The position numbers and the translations under genes were made by a program. The notes under the pieces were generated by a model that saw only the letters and a list, made by a program, of their open reading frames with translations, was not told the DNA's origin and did not search any database. Below are positions 12,108 through 23,991 of a DNA stretch of 64,000 bases, in pieces. Each line of letters opens with the position of its first letter. Within the stretch, counting starts at the first letter, position 1. This DNA comes from Numida meleagris (lineage: Eukaryota; Chordata; Aves; Galliformes; Numididae): contig NC_034415.1 of NCBI RefSeq assembly GCF_002078875.1, positions 22,530,331-22,594,330 on the forward strand, given 5' to 3'.

Positions 12108-15100
12108 AACAATTCATTTTTTTCCTCTGTATTACCAAACTAGAGAGGAAATACTCTCAGCCCTCCAAAAAACTGTAGTTTCTCCAATGAATCACAGAAT
12201 TCAGTAGTGGCTGAAGTGGTTACTTTTCCTACAGCAATGCAATCTGTAGGAGATGAGAAATCAAACTACACGTGACACTACCACTGTAAAGTAGATAAGC
12301 ATTTTCAGATAGTGGATTTTAATTTAATAGGTCTTTGTCTAACATGCAGATGATGTGAAGGCCTTGAAAATAAAGGACATAATGTAAGGGATGGAGGTAG
12401 GAAATGAAGACTAGTTTCCTTCTCTTCTGTTTTAACCACCCAGGAAGAAGTTAATTTTGGCCATGTTCACGCTGAGTTCACAGAAGGGAGAACACTAGAA
12501 AGCTTACTTTTTGTAAAAGCCCACTGCCAGTTCAGATGGAAAGAGGAAGAAAAATTAATAAAGACTGAATTTAAATTAGAGAGAAAAAACTTGTCTTCTT
12601 CAGAGGTCAGCTCTTGTCCCTCTGGCATCTTTATTTGCCAACTCATCAGGAAACATCCTCTCAATATTTTCCTCAATTTTAAATGGATATATACTATGGA
12701 TACTATTTCTCCTCAGTTTGAAGTGATATGAGGAAAGTCTGTTAGAGTCATTTTGGCATTTTCTCTTATTGTATTTCGCCTTTATTGACTTCTTTCCTTC
12801 CAAGAAATAAACACAGTGAGATATACATGAGTTCCTTAGCAGCAAGGAAACCAAAATCACTTGTAGGCATACATCCCAGTCTGCAGTCTCAGAAAGAGCC
12901 CAGGTTTGACACAACAATGTTGTATATTGTAATGCGACAGGACACACAACAATAACAGCAAAGCAACAAAGTCCCAGACTACTGCAAGTGAGAACTCACT
13001 CAAGCACAACAACAGCAGGCACAGAAATAAGGGAAAGAAGCTACTTACCTTCAGAAGGCCCCCAGTAGGCAGGGATCTCCAAAGAGATCCCCCTGACCTC
13101 CACTGCCAACCCTTACATGAGGTCTGCGAAGGGGTGGATCCTGGCTCCACCCCTTCTGGTCACTCAGGTGTATTGCATGCACCTGAGCTCCCCACCAGGT
13201 GCTCCATTGCTGTTTCAAGCCATGACTTAGCATTTCCACTATGTATGGATAGTGTATATGCCACACGTTGGCAGCAGTCCTTTTTATTTAGTATAAACAA
13301 TACCGTGTAGGCAGAAGTATGCAGGCTTAACCAAGATTCAGTACTGAAAGGCATGGCCAACTGATATTGTACGTACACAGTGGTGCAAACAATTTGAAGC
13401 CTGTGGGGTCCTGTGGTTGTAACTGGCAGGATATCTCACAGAAATCCAGCCAGCCCTGCTTTGAAGGCCTAACCTCCTTCCCTTCTTCTTCTTGGCCCAC
13501 TTGCAGGAAATTCTGGATGAAGTTTATGGACTCAGTTTTGTAGGAGGTCAAATAAGAGGCTTCTAAGTCCCCAGTGGCCTCGAAATCCGGTAGAGCAGAA
13601 CTGGATCTGATTCTCATAGGTCTGCTTAATGACTGTTATGCAAATGAAGTCCAGAAGCTCCCAGACTAGCATAAGCAACAGATGTCTTGTACCTTATGTC
13701 TGGTTTGGATGAGAATGCAAGCTCAGAGGCTTGCATTCACCACAGCCTCATGCTCCAGAGCTGGGGTATGCCTTTTTCCAGGTGGAAATGAAGAGATTTC
13801 CCCAGAAATCAGCTCTTCTTAGCAGGACATGCAAAGGAGCAGGGAGAGTCTCCAGTACACACTGAGTATATGTCTGAATCCCATGCTGTGGGATGTGATG
13901 AAATGATTCTGTGCTAACAGTGTAATCAGTGCACAGTGACTCTTACCAGTTATTTCCTATGTGATGAAATACCCACCACTAGTGATCAAAACCTATCACT
14001 TAATCACATTGCGTTTTTCCTGGAGATATGCATTTGCTTTGAGCTTCCATATTTTTCAGCATATCTGCATCAGGGCTCATGCGGGACACCTCTAGCCCTC
14101 CAAGACAATGAGTCTAGTGATCCTGGCAGGTGATTCACTCCACAGAAGAGATCACAAATTGGGTGCCAGAGCAGCAAAAAGAAACTGCATCCAGCCTTTG
14201 TGTCTTTCCACTTTCAACTTTCATAACACATTAAGCCAACAGATCAAGGGGCCCCAGTGCAGAACATGTAGAGAGGGGCCCAAAATTTGCCTGTATCTCA
14301 CTTTCCATCTCTGCTCTGAAGTGGGATGACAAGCAATGATGGAGAAGGGACAGGACAAAATGTGTCAGTGCCTCTGTTTCACAGAGATGGACAAAAGTCA
14401 CTGGTTAAAGCAAGTCAGCCACGTGGCTGTGACAAAGTGGGCAAGGCACTGAATTTGGCTATTTATGAAAGGAGTGGACAGAAGGAGGAAGATTAATGTG
14501 GATCCTTAAGCTCCAGGTGTCTCCTGGTGTTTAATTGGTGAGAGTCAGGCAATGGAGTTGTGCCTGGCTACAGGTTCAAGCACAAACTATTGAGAAAATG
14601 AGGAGAGTGGATGATATGATCACAATATTTTTAAGTGCTTCTATTCTGGTTCATCCCAGAGCAAACCTGCACAGTGACAATCTTGTCAAATAGGGCATCT
14701 CCTTTCCTTTCCTGCATCACCACAGCTGATTAATGAAACACGCTTATCCTTTCAGATGTTTCTTCTTCCCCTCAGCTGCTGATGTGCTATGGTTCACAGC
14801 TCCTCTCAGACTGTAGCTCTGTGGAGCACAGACAACAGTCCTTCAGAGCACAGAAGACTCACACAGCAGACCTGGATTCAGCCACAAGCCCTGCTCCAAT
14901 GCAAAAACACAGCAGTCGTAACTGAGCAGGAGCCTGGGGCTGGGTCCTCTGATGTCTCTAATAACATGCAAACTTTGAAGTTTTTTCCACAACTGGGGCA
15001 CTTACACTTCTCTCAGGAGACATGTTGTCTGAGATTGCACTGGAAGTGTACTCCCAGGGAAGACATTAAACAACTTCTATTTTCTCTGTCTGCCTTATTT

Positions 15101-15199
15101 TTGTGAGAGGTGGGAACATAATATGCACAAGGCTTCTCCCATGCATCAAGTTTTGTTGAAATTGGCCCTGGTGTCCAGAAGTTGTAAGGGATGGAGTGG
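12108..15199. other. Non-coding sequence, no gene recognised
   Basis: No transposon or RNA gene was recognised. Several minus-strand open frames overlap between 12600 and 13617 (70-115 codons), but they share no frame, carry no motif and look like chance. A repeat-like phrase at 12186-12225 (aatcacagaattcagtagtggctg) recalls a CR1 3' end but is too short to call. Confidence 0.62.
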
Positions 15200-15620
15200 A
15201 GAAAGACAAGGGGAGACTATATGGATTCGTTAAAAATGCAGCTGCAAAATAATGCTAATTGTACCATCCCTTACTGCCATAAGAATTGGAATTTCCATTA
15301 GCAAATTAAATCCACTCGCAGATGAGATACACCACACATGAGATTCAGCTACAGCTCTGCTCGCTCTCTCTTGAGAGCTTAATGAATATTGCTCTTTTCA
15401 TTTCCCTTGCTGACAGGGCCTCCAATGACAAGGGCAGCAATTGCAGAAGACACTGCAAAAGCCCGTTGACAGGTGATTAACAGCTCCTGAATGCTGTGCG
15501 TCTTACCACACATCTGACCATGGGAGCAGTTAAACAAATTAGCAGCAGAGTAGTTTTGTGGTAAACTAACCTTTTTCTCTAAACAAGGCCATTAATGACA
15601 TTCCCAGGCCTGGCACCCCT
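15200..15620. other. Candidate conserved non-coding block (texture only)
   Basis: A mixed-composition stretch without simple repeats or transposon signature. It has clustered motifs such as CATTAGCAAATTAAAT near 15295-15310, AGCTTAATGAATATTG near 15376-15391, AGGTGATTAA near 15470 and CAAATTAGCAGC near 15535. These resemble homeodomain and forkhead cores. Whether it is conserved or active is not visible from this sequence. Confidence 0.25.
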
Positions 15621-17697
15621 ATGCACTTGTGAGCCAGGCACTGAGACATAGTGTTTCTCTCATTTATCGTACACCTTTAAAACACAACAATAACAACAAA
15701 GACCAAACTGGAGAGCAAAAATAATTGATAATTCAGAAGAAACAAGAGTCAGAATCCCAGAAGTTGGCTGAGACCCTAAACATGGGCAGCAATTGAGCAA
15801 ATGCTTCCCATTGCTGCTTGTCCTGAGCTTCTGCTGGAATCAGTCCCATCAGTGAAGGGACAGGAGGGTCACACCATTGGCCAGGTGGGAGAGGAATCAC
15901 CCTTCAGCACTGTGAAGTGTTGAATATACGGGAGAGGGTAGGAGCCGTCTACTTAACCTGCTCCAGGGTCATCACAGGCTTTGTAGAGTGCCAGGGTCAT
16001 CAGAGGCTTTGTAGAGCGGTGGGTGCAGGTGCAGGTCCTCCAGCGCTGCCTTTGCCTGTTGCTTGAACTATACTCAGGACCGGGCATGCCTTTATTGCTG
16101 AAGACTATTCAGTCTTGAAGCCAGAAGTCTTCTCCAGGCTGGTTGACTTGCAGCTGTACTGAAGGGTGTATCAATAAGATGCTCTTACATGATGCTCCAC
16201 ACAATGGGTGTTTGTGTCTGCCATTCCCAAAATGTCATAGAGATTTGTTCTTCCTCTCAGGCATGAGGAGAGGACATGTACCTGAAGACATGTCACTGAG
16301 GCTCCAACACTGCCTTCTAGCAGTATGGAGACAAACTACTGTATACCTTGGATGCCTCCCTGCTGTATCAGACTTGCTCAGAGCTGAAGGGATCTAAGGA
16401 GATTCCATGACCTGGGATATTCATCTAATGATGGAGACATCACCATTGTTTCAGTTTCTGTGACGGAGTTTTATACATGAGGAAGGAGGTGCTTAGGGCA
16501 AATTGCAGTCTTTGCACTTCTTTTAGAGATGTTTGGATAAAATTAAGCACATGAAGACAGAGGACACAGGAATATCCTTTGGACTTTAAACATTTAGTTA
16601 TGAATGTGTTGTGACATTTTGAAGATTCCTGTCATAGAGTGTTTTAGAGCCACTCCATAGGAAGCTGTAGTGATCCGAGGTACAGATACACCCTAGGTCT
16701 TCTAGAGATCTAAAATATAGTCATAGAGGAGCTCCAGCACTCCTCCCATGCTTCCTGGGCTTAGCCTTTTCCTGAGACTGTTGGGAGAATAGGGCAATTG
16801 CTCCAGAGATGTCAGATCAAGCCTTGAGGGCACAGAGAGGAACATGCTAGGTGCCACCCTGGTTACTTTCAGAAAACAGGAATTACCAGGAAAGATGCAA
16901 AGTTATAATGACCCAGGTAGCGTGTCCATTCTCATTGTACCTTCTCTTTTGTGTTTCCCCCTCTTTTGTTACATTGGTAGGCAAAGAATCTTTGTTATGA
17001 CAATCAATTCAATAGCTCCCTAAGAATAAGAAAGAGCAGATGGTTTAACACTCTTACACAGTGAATTGTGTAAATGAGAAAAGAGTCATTAAGTGCAATC
17101 ATTGGTGAGAGGTTCTCACTCCACTAACTCATTGAGGTGTGTGCTGAGAGCATAGAGAGAGAGTGTGTATCATATTTAGACAGAATTTGCAGTAAAAAAC
17201 ATTATGCAAACCTATTTTTGTTCCTCACAGCTAATAGAAGCAGGTGGATATCCAAAGTCCAAGCCTGAAGTGCTTTTTTGCTTTGAAGACTTTAGGATAC
17301 AACACTTTCTATTTCTCCTTGATGGATGGATGAGAAGTTAGGGCTGCTCACAACCTGGCCTACCCTCTACATACTTAACCCTGTTGAAAGCACTGGCTAT
17401 ATTGGTTAAGAATTGAGAGGAGGAAGAAAACAAAGCTTATGTTATATTCAGGCTTTTCTAAGCCTCTTCTGCTGTGGCCTGCCATTTTCATTTCAGAGAA
17501 AGAGTGTTATGCTTTCTAAGGAGGTAAATAATGTGATTTTGAATGCGTTCAGTGACTGATGCAATTTATATTACAGCTCAAATGGCTTTTTCTTTAAACA
17601 ACAGTTATCATTGTTGGTCTAAATAGCTTTTATATTCTGAAAAACAACTACAACAACAAAAAGAGATGAGGAGTACGAAAACTCATCATGAGCTTTT
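15621..17697. other. Non-coding sequence with a short tandem duplication
   Basis: No gene is recognised. The stretch holds the 28-bp tandem duplication at 15963-16018. An 84-codon open frame at 16143-16397 is Cys-rich (it begins MTCSCTEGC) but has no family resemblance and no supporting exon signals. Confidence 0.6.
15963..16018. repeat. 28-bp tandem duplication, two copies
   Basis: Units 15963-15990 and 15991-16018 abut exactly and differ at two positions (C/G at unit position 13 and T/C at unit position 27). Each contains CCAGGGTCATCA and GGCTTTGTAGAG. Two GGTGCAGGT-type words follow at once. The low divergence suggests a fairly recent local duplication by slippage or unequal exchange. Confidence 0.93.
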
Positions 17698-18362
17698 CTG
17701 CACTTTGGCCACAACAACCCTAGGCAATGCTACAAGCTTGGGGCAGAGTGGCTGGAAGATTGTGTAGAGAAAACGGACCTGGGGGTGTTGGTCGATGCTC
17801 AGCTGAGCTTGAGCCAGCAGTGTGCCCAGGTGGCCAAGAAGGCCAATGGCATCCTGGCTTGTATCAGAAATAGTGTTGCCAGTAGGAGTAGGGAAGTAAT
17901 TGTTCCTCTGTACTCAGCACTGGTGAGTACCTAGAGTACTGTGTCCAGTTTTGGGCCCCTCACTGCAAGAAAGACATTGAGGCCCTGGAGCGTGTTCAGA
18001 GGAGGGCGACGAAGCTGGTGAGGGGTCTGGAGCACAGGCCTTATGAAGAGCGGCTGAAGGAGCTGGGATTGTTCAGTCTGGAGAAGAGGAGGCTCAGGGG
18101 AGACACTATTGCTCTCTATAACTACCTGAAGGAAGGTTGTAGCAAGCTGGGGGTCAGCCTCTTCTCTCTTGTAACTAGTGACAGGATGAGGCGGAATGGC
18201 CTCAAGCTGCACCATGGGAGATTTAGGCTGGACATTAGGAAATACTGCTTTTTGGAAAGAGTGGTCAGGCACTGGAATGGGCTGCCCAGGGAGGTGGTTG
18301 AGTCATCATCACTGGAGGTGTTCAAGAAACATTCAGATATAGCGTTGAGAGACATGGTTTAG
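17698..18362 (+). pseudogene. CR1 ORF2 C-terminal remnant, one frameshift
   Basis: The reading frame runs without a stop from 17701 to about 17928, with the motifs [16 protein letters not shown] and [18 protein letters not shown]. It resumes in another phase at 17931 with [17 protein letters not shown] and continues through [10 protein letters not shown] to a TAG at 18360-18362. By comparison with the usual LVRPHLEYCVQ region, about four bases are missing at 17926-17930, which gives one -4 frameshift. In full CR1 ORF2 this part lies after the reverse transcriptase palm and is poorly understood. Having only one lesion over about 220 codons points to a comparatively young copy. The 5' part of ORF2 is missing altogether, so no enzyme is made. 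Confidence 0.93.
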
Positions 18363-18428
18363 TGGGGTAATTGGTGGTAGGTGGATGGTTGGACTGGATG
18401 ATCTTGTAGGTCTTTTCCAACCTAGCTG

Positions 18429-18453
18429 ATTCTATGATTCTATGATTCTATGA
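18429..18453 (+). repeat. CR1 3' terminal octamer repeat
   Basis: Three ATTCTATG units followed by A form the terminal tandem repeat typical of CR1 3' ends. This end is where target-primed reverse transcription starts. The sequence after it (GAGGAAGGCACAGG) marks the return to host DNA. Confidence 0.95.
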
Positions 18454-19286
18454 GAGGAAGGCACAGGTAAGTTCTGTTACTTTAACTGAGAGAGCAGCTG
18501 ATCCTCCTTCAGGGTGAAGTCCAGAATAAGGTGGAATAGCTGCAAGGTCTTCCCTGCTAGAAAGGGCACATCAGAAGCCTTTGCCAATGCTGATGTAGGA
18601 AGCAAGTGTAGCATCTATTTCTTTGGGTATTCTGAAAGGCAAAAATCTCATTATCTTGCTTGTTATTATTGTTCTTCTGTATCTTCTTCCTCGTTTCTGT
18701 TAGGCAGTAAATCTCTTTTTTTGATTTAAAAGAAAACACCTGAAGGATAAATCAACTCTTTACCTAAGAGGTTCTCAGGAGAATTTCAAGTCTGCAGTTG
18801 GCCACCCTCCCCTTTGCAGAGAGGAATCCAAGACTGATGGGGCCAAGAGAGAAGTGATCTTGTACTGTAGCAAAACTGTAGGTGAACAAAAACTACCAAA
18901 TCTGAAGAGGAGACTGGCAGGTTCTCGACATGTACAGGTTTAATTGCCTGTAGAATTTTTGGACTGCAGTTTTTGTCTAAGCACCTAAATTTTGTTCTAG
19001 GTACTTTCGCTATTACTTTTTTTTTCCCCTTTTTATAAATGGTTCTAAGTCCCCAGCTGGAAGCTGGATGAAGCTCAAATTTACATTATGAATAAGCAGT
19101 TAGTAAAGGGAACAAGGAGCTGTATTCTACTGTACGGCGTATGCCACTGTCATGATATCACAAAAATGTAACTGAACAGCAGCTGTGGTTTTATGTGAGT
19201 TGCGATACTCTACAGTCTCCCTTAAAGTCTTTCTTCTCTCCAGTGCTCCCTAAAATCTGTCTTCCCTTCTCATTTCCCCATGCGTA
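18454..19286. other. Unique spacer between two CR1 copies
   Basis: Non-coding sequence of 0.8 kb between CR1 fragments of opposite orientation. It contains T-rich runs near 19020 and no recognised gene. A 71-codon plus-strand frame at 18514-18729 has a shadow on the other strand and no motif. Confidence 0.65.
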
Positions 19287-19463
19287 TCATAGAAATAATA
19301 GAATTGCACAGGTTGGAAAGGACCTTCAAGATCATCAAGTCCAACCTAACCATACTGCTCTAACAACCCACTGCTAAATCATGTCCCTGAGCACCACATC
19401 CAAACGGTTTATAAACACATTCAGGGAAGGTGACTCAACCACCTCCCTGGGGAGCCTGTTCTA
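19287..19463 (-). mobile_element. CR1 LINE fragment, minus orientation
   Basis: Read on the plus strand it starts with ATCATAGAAATAATAGAATTG. It continues with the inverted CR1 3' UTR words AGGTTGGAAAGGACC and GATCATCAAGTCCAACC, then the complement of the last ORF2 codons (CACCTCCCTGGGGAGCCTGTT). About 177 bp remain. It faces the 17698-18453 copy, so the two 3' ends point toward each other. It ends where the match stops at CTGTTCTAT. Confidence 0.92.
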
Positions 19464-20741
19464 TCTTCTGCCATGAGGCCTCATTTGCAAGAGGCATCGC
19501 AGGTGCCCTTGAGATAAATGTGGGTCTTCTCTGAGTCTCTGGGATGCCTGCCTGTACTGTGAGGATGCTTTGGATGCTATGGGAAAGCTAAAATGTCCAG
19601 TTACCTGAAAAATTCAGAGCTAGTCTGGTGATTTTTTTCTCTAATCACAGAGTTGTAACAAGGTTAGTGTGGAATGGACCTTAGTATTTACATACAAGTT
19701 ATCCTGAAAGAGGCCAGGTGTGCTCACCTGCAGGATTCACTGCAAAGGGCACTGCTAGAAGACAAGGTGTTATTTAAGAGACAGAAATTTTGTAAGTGCC
19801 TTCGGCTTCCACAGAGGATTGCTTTCTCTATAGCAAAACCAACACAAAAGTCCACTGAAGTCTGGTGACAGTTTTAAGTGGTGAATATGCTTTCTTTTTG
19901 GTTTAAGGTGCTTTCTTTTCTTAATGGTTGCAGCAAGAATAACGTGCCAATGCATAACTAATAGCACACATTCTGAATAAGCCTTTTCAAAGTAAAGAAA
20001 AAATAATGTCAAGAAGTGTAAGATTTTTTTTCCCTGAATTTTCCTGCCCTCTGATATGTTGTTAAGACTTTTGTTTTTACTATGTTCTCAGAGCCATGAG
20101 TTAGTTTTGCCAAGAAAAATCTACACGTTCATGTGTTTCCATACAGCAGTCAGAGCAAATTTCTATGATGTTGCTTGCTTTTGCAGAGAGATTTGTCAGC
20201 AAAAGCTCTCTCTGTACCATAGAAGGACCATGAACCAACAGCATTTCTGGATTAAACATGTGTTGCTTTCAAATCAGCCATATAAAGATGAGGTCACTTG
20301 CAAGTGAGCCGATCAGTGAAAAACGCACAAAGGATGGATTTTTTTCCCCCCAGTGGTTATAAGGAGAAATTAAGGCAGGAAGGGAGACAATTGTATTTTG
20401 TCAGCCCAAATCAGCATGTTTTGGGTCATTTGCTGAAACGAGGAAAATAAAATCAGTCAATTTGGGCCACTCCATTTCACTTTCAGGTTATTTAACTCTG
20501 AAGCTAATGGCAACAGTTTTTGAAGAATGATCTCAGAACTAGCAGAGCACGTGTGAGACTTTAAAATCACATAGATGAAGAGGGAAAAAACTCCTGCCTG
20601 GTCAGTTCATGCCTGTGTCTTGGAGACTCAGTGTGATTTTAAGGACAAAACCTCCCCGCATCCAACATCATACTCCTACATTTTAGGAAATGCTGAATTA
20701 CATCATTTAAGTTGAGTGCTTGTGTTTCAGACCCAGTACTG
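19464..20741. other. Non-coding sequence, possible CR1 crumb at 19641-19680
   Basis: No gene is recognised. At 19641-19680 the words AATCACAGAGTTG and GTGGAATGGACCTTAG resemble an inverted, decayed CR1 3' end but are too short to call. Elsewhere the sequence is unique and AT-leaning. Confidence 0.55.
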
Positions 20742-20880
20742 CTTTTGGTCACCCCCTGGCCTGGGGCTCCTCACTGCTCAGTGCCTCAGTTTGCTCATTT
20801 CTGAATAACAGATAATGAAGCTCCTCATCCTACACTTGCCAGAGCATCTGGTGATGAGGTGCTTGGACCAGTGTCCGATT
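20742..20880 (-). repeat. MIR-like (CORE-SINE family) relic, minus orientation
   Basis: On the plus strand it reads GTGCCTCAGTTTGCTCATTTCTG, then AACAGATAATGAAGCTCCTCATCC, then GTGATGAGGTGCTTGGACCAGTG. This matches, in order, the inverted MIR features: the CTCAGTTTCCTCATCTGTAAAATG-type box, the GATAATAAT.CCTACCTCA-type box, and the TTGTGAGG..TAA-type box leading to an AGTGCTTGG.ACAGTGCC-like end. Divergence is high and the family call is by eye. It lies between CR1-rich sequence upstream and a repeat-poor 17 kb downstream. Confidence 0.6.
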
Positions 20881-23800
20881 GAGAGATAAGTGTATTTCAG
20901 TCAGTGCTGAGCTGTGAGATATGTGTGTGGCACAGAAGCTGCATTATCTGTAGACATCTAACGGAAATCTTCATTGAAATCTCTACTGAACTGCTGCATG
21001 CCATATTTCTAGTTTCACAGACTGTCATAGGCAGTCTTTGAATTTCCTGTTTTACAAGTACTCATAAAATGAATGACATACCTTATAGACAGCTATCAAA
21101 TGTGTTTAAATGCTACTACTTGCAGCACTGGCAGTGCTTTTGCAAGCAGCATGAATCTCTTTGTAAGGAGCTTTGCACGGATGAGGGGCATCTCATAGGG
21201 ACCATCTTTACCAGTGCCTGCTGCTGTTTCCTCCGACAGGGCAAAGACAAACCTTTAACACTTTTACTGGCCACCCTCAGTTAGGCTGAGAAGGGCTTAC
21301 GAGCCTCAGGAAGAATAAATGTTCTGCCTGGGAATGGGGACAGCAGGTGCTCTACCCAAAGGCTGTATGGGATCATGGCCCCTTCCCAGTTCCTCCACCT
21401 AAGCACCGAACCAGCCCAACATTTTTCTGGTGCTCTAGGTCCTTAAGAGAAAAGCTACTGCACTGCAATGCCAATGCAGAAAGTAGAGAAACTACAGTAA
21501 GGGAGTTTGCCACCCTCATGCACTTCAGGTTTATCAATACTGCTTGCTCAATCCCATTTTACACACAATAAGCTGTGCTTATGCCATTTCACTGCTCTCT
21601 GTCCAGAAATCCACAGCCCCGGGAATCCACACATTTGTGCTTGACTGCAGCAGAGTAAGCTCTTGTTACAAGTCGGTGGCCACTCTGTTTTCCCAGCTAT
21701 GTTTTCTAGGAATTCTCTTCCTCTTTCCAGTCCAAACAGCCCCGAAGCCTTTGCAAAATATTCCTTTTTGGCTTTTGACGATCTTAGTTTCAGATTCTTT
21801 TTGCCAGCTAAAGGATTTCTGGGCAGGTTGACAGACATAACATCTCCTTCTTTTCAAAATAGTCCAGATGCTGGAGTGATGGGCTGGGAGCTGTGTTTGC
21901 CTTAACTCAAATTGCAGATCTATCACTCAAGATGGGAAGATCTCCCTCTTTCAGCTCTTTCTGAAATAAAATACCACTTGCTTTCATCTCTGTCCAGGTT
22001 ACTTAAAAGTTTCTTCTGCATTTGTCAGGAGTTCATTTGGATGTGCAAGAGAGCCTTATCATGAAGTGTAACTTCTAGAAAACATACCAATGTCAAAGAA
22101 TTAAAAAATAAAATCACGGAGAGAACTTTTACAGGCCTTGAGTCACTAGGGCCACATTTCTGGATGACTTGATTTGAGTGAATAATTTGAGTCTTATTGT
22201 ATAACTGCAAAGAGATTTTTGTTACTGATTTCCTAGGAAGGTCTAAGGAGCTCAAAAGGCCTAGTAGGTACTTGCACAAGATGGTTCATGAAGTGTTTCA
22301 TATGACTTTGAGTGCTTTAAGCAAAATAAACTGGTACCAGGGATGGGATACCAGAAGAGCCTTGTTTCCACTTACTGTAAATGATCATAAATTCTGCTGC
22401 TACTTTATTGTGGTGGCTGTAGTTCTTGGAAAAGCAGAACGGGTGGGGAACCAGTTCCCAGTCAGTTTTATAAAGTACGAGGTTGCTTGTATTGGTACCA
22501 AGTCCAAAGTGCAATATTTCAACTATGAATGATTGGATGCTTTCCCAGCTTCCTATAAAGTCATTAAACGCAGTGTAAAGGGTGTCCCATAACATAACCA
22601 AAAGATCCTTGCATGCAGAACTGGAGCAGATTGTCAAGACAGCTCTGTTTTTCAAGAAGGTGAATACACACTTTCAACTGCATAGCCTTGGAGGTAGCCA
22701 TCATTGTGAAAACGGGCCTTGTAAAACGTTCTCCAGTAAAGTTGTTTTTATAGCACACTATGACTTCTCCATATATATCTTATAAAAGCAGCAGCCAAGA
22801 GCCCTTCCATCCTGAGGGAACTCACTCATGTGGAACTTCTCTTTGGAGAAATCTTCCCTTAATGCAAGATCCAATCTTGGACCAATTCCCAGAGATCTTC
22901 CAAAACTGAGCGACTCTCACTCTTGTTGAATGTTTACATGGCAAAGTCCCATCTAACCAAGTAGGGATGATACCCAGAGGATCTACATGCTGTTTTAGAA
23001 CTCTCCACTGAGGTATCAGGGAGTTGTGTTGTCATTTGCGTTTATTGAACCATTCAGCAGAATTTCATTGCTGTAATGTGATTTTTCTATTAAGCAAACT
23101 AGAGGGGAAATCATTATTTTCTAGCCTGTTCTGGGATAAGATGAGAACCACTAGCAACAGCTGGAGGTATTCTGCCTGCAAAAACAATGCTCCTACAGAA
23201 AAAGACCTACAGGAAAAAATGAGGAGCTGTGTCATTAGCCAGAGGGGACACTGTTAAGCACTGAGATGTGCACAGCATCTCAATGGATGATTGAAGTTAC
23301 AGCTTTCTGCTGAATTTCACCAGTGAGGGGTCTCCCTCAATGTCCCAGAGATCCAAGGCTGCTGCCTCAGCAGAAGGCTTGGCTTATAGTAGCGTGGGAA
23401 GGAAAAGATGAGGTTGGGAATCAGTTTCTGGTCTCTCTTGTAGCAATACAAAGCAACGCCTTTGGAACAGTGTGGACCACCATGCAGATTTAAATGTTCA
23501 CAAGTAGTTGTTTTTTTTTTCCCCCCTCAGAAGTACTCTGTTTGGAATGGAAAATAAACTCCTTTAATTTTCCTTTTGACCTCTGCTATATAGACAGCTC
23601 TTTATGGAGCTGCCACAAGAGGCACTTCCAAATCAGAGCAGAAAATGTTGTTCCATCTGTGACACACAAAAACCAGTGCAATCCGTGTCTTGCTTGCTTT
23701 GGGCAGCAGCAGACATGGAAGCAGAAAATGGATGCAGGACTGAACTTTTCACAATCCTGGGTGTGTTTGAGTAAGAGCTTTGGCTCACTTTGTTGTGCCA

Positions 23801-23977
23801 ACATACAACCAGGCCATGAATCTGAATTTTTCCAAAGTTCAAATGCAGTCATATTCATACTCCTCAGACCCTTGTTTATTTGGCTTGTTGTGACATTTAC
23901 ACATACACACACAGGGACTCATTTAAGCCATCCAACTCAAATCTTCCTACAGCCACAAACACATAAAATTTGAATGC

Positions 23978-23991
23978 TTTTTTTTTTTTTT
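23978..23991. repeat. T14 homopolymer
   Basis: A run of fourteen T between GAATGC and CAGACATTTTGG. It has no linked retroposed body that I can identify on either side. Confidence 0.9.

Larger units (their letters stand above)
17698..18453 (+). mobile_element. CR1 LINE, 5'-truncated, 3' end intact
   Basis: This is the best transposon copy in the window: the last 756 bp or so of a Chicken Repeat 1 non-LTR retrotransposon in plus orientation. It covers the C-terminal end of ORF2 (17698-18362) and the short 3' UTR with the family phrase GGTTGGACTGGATGATCTTG. It ends in three tandem ATTCTATG units plus A (18429-18453). CR1 elements lack a poly-A tail and end in such octamer repeats. Severe 5' truncation is usual and reflects incomplete reverse transcription. 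The copy cannot move by itself because the endonuclease and reverse transcriptase core are absent. I leave the subfamily unassigned. Confidence 0.96.

Noticed and set aside
12186..12225. AATCACAGAATTCAG phrase resembling a CR1 end
   Set aside because: The match stops at once and the GGTTGGAA-type word that should follow is absent.
14365..14465. TTTCACAGAGATGGAC patch as a fourth MIR-like relic
   Set aside because: The downstream boxes (AAGGTCACACAG and GGCAGAGC) are not present in order.
19641..19680. Possible inverted CR1 3' end (AATCACAGAGTTG, then GTGGAATGGACCTTAG)
   Set aside because: Only about 40 bp with gaps between the matching words. Suggestive, but below what I would call an element.
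22585..22605. GGGTGTCCCATAAC recalling a mariner-like end
   Set aside because: A single short word; no partner terminus or transposase remnant was found.
23494..23973. 159-codon plus-strand open frame
   Set aside because: It runs from a T10 tract into a CA-rich patch, has a 108-codon frame opposite it and shows no motif.
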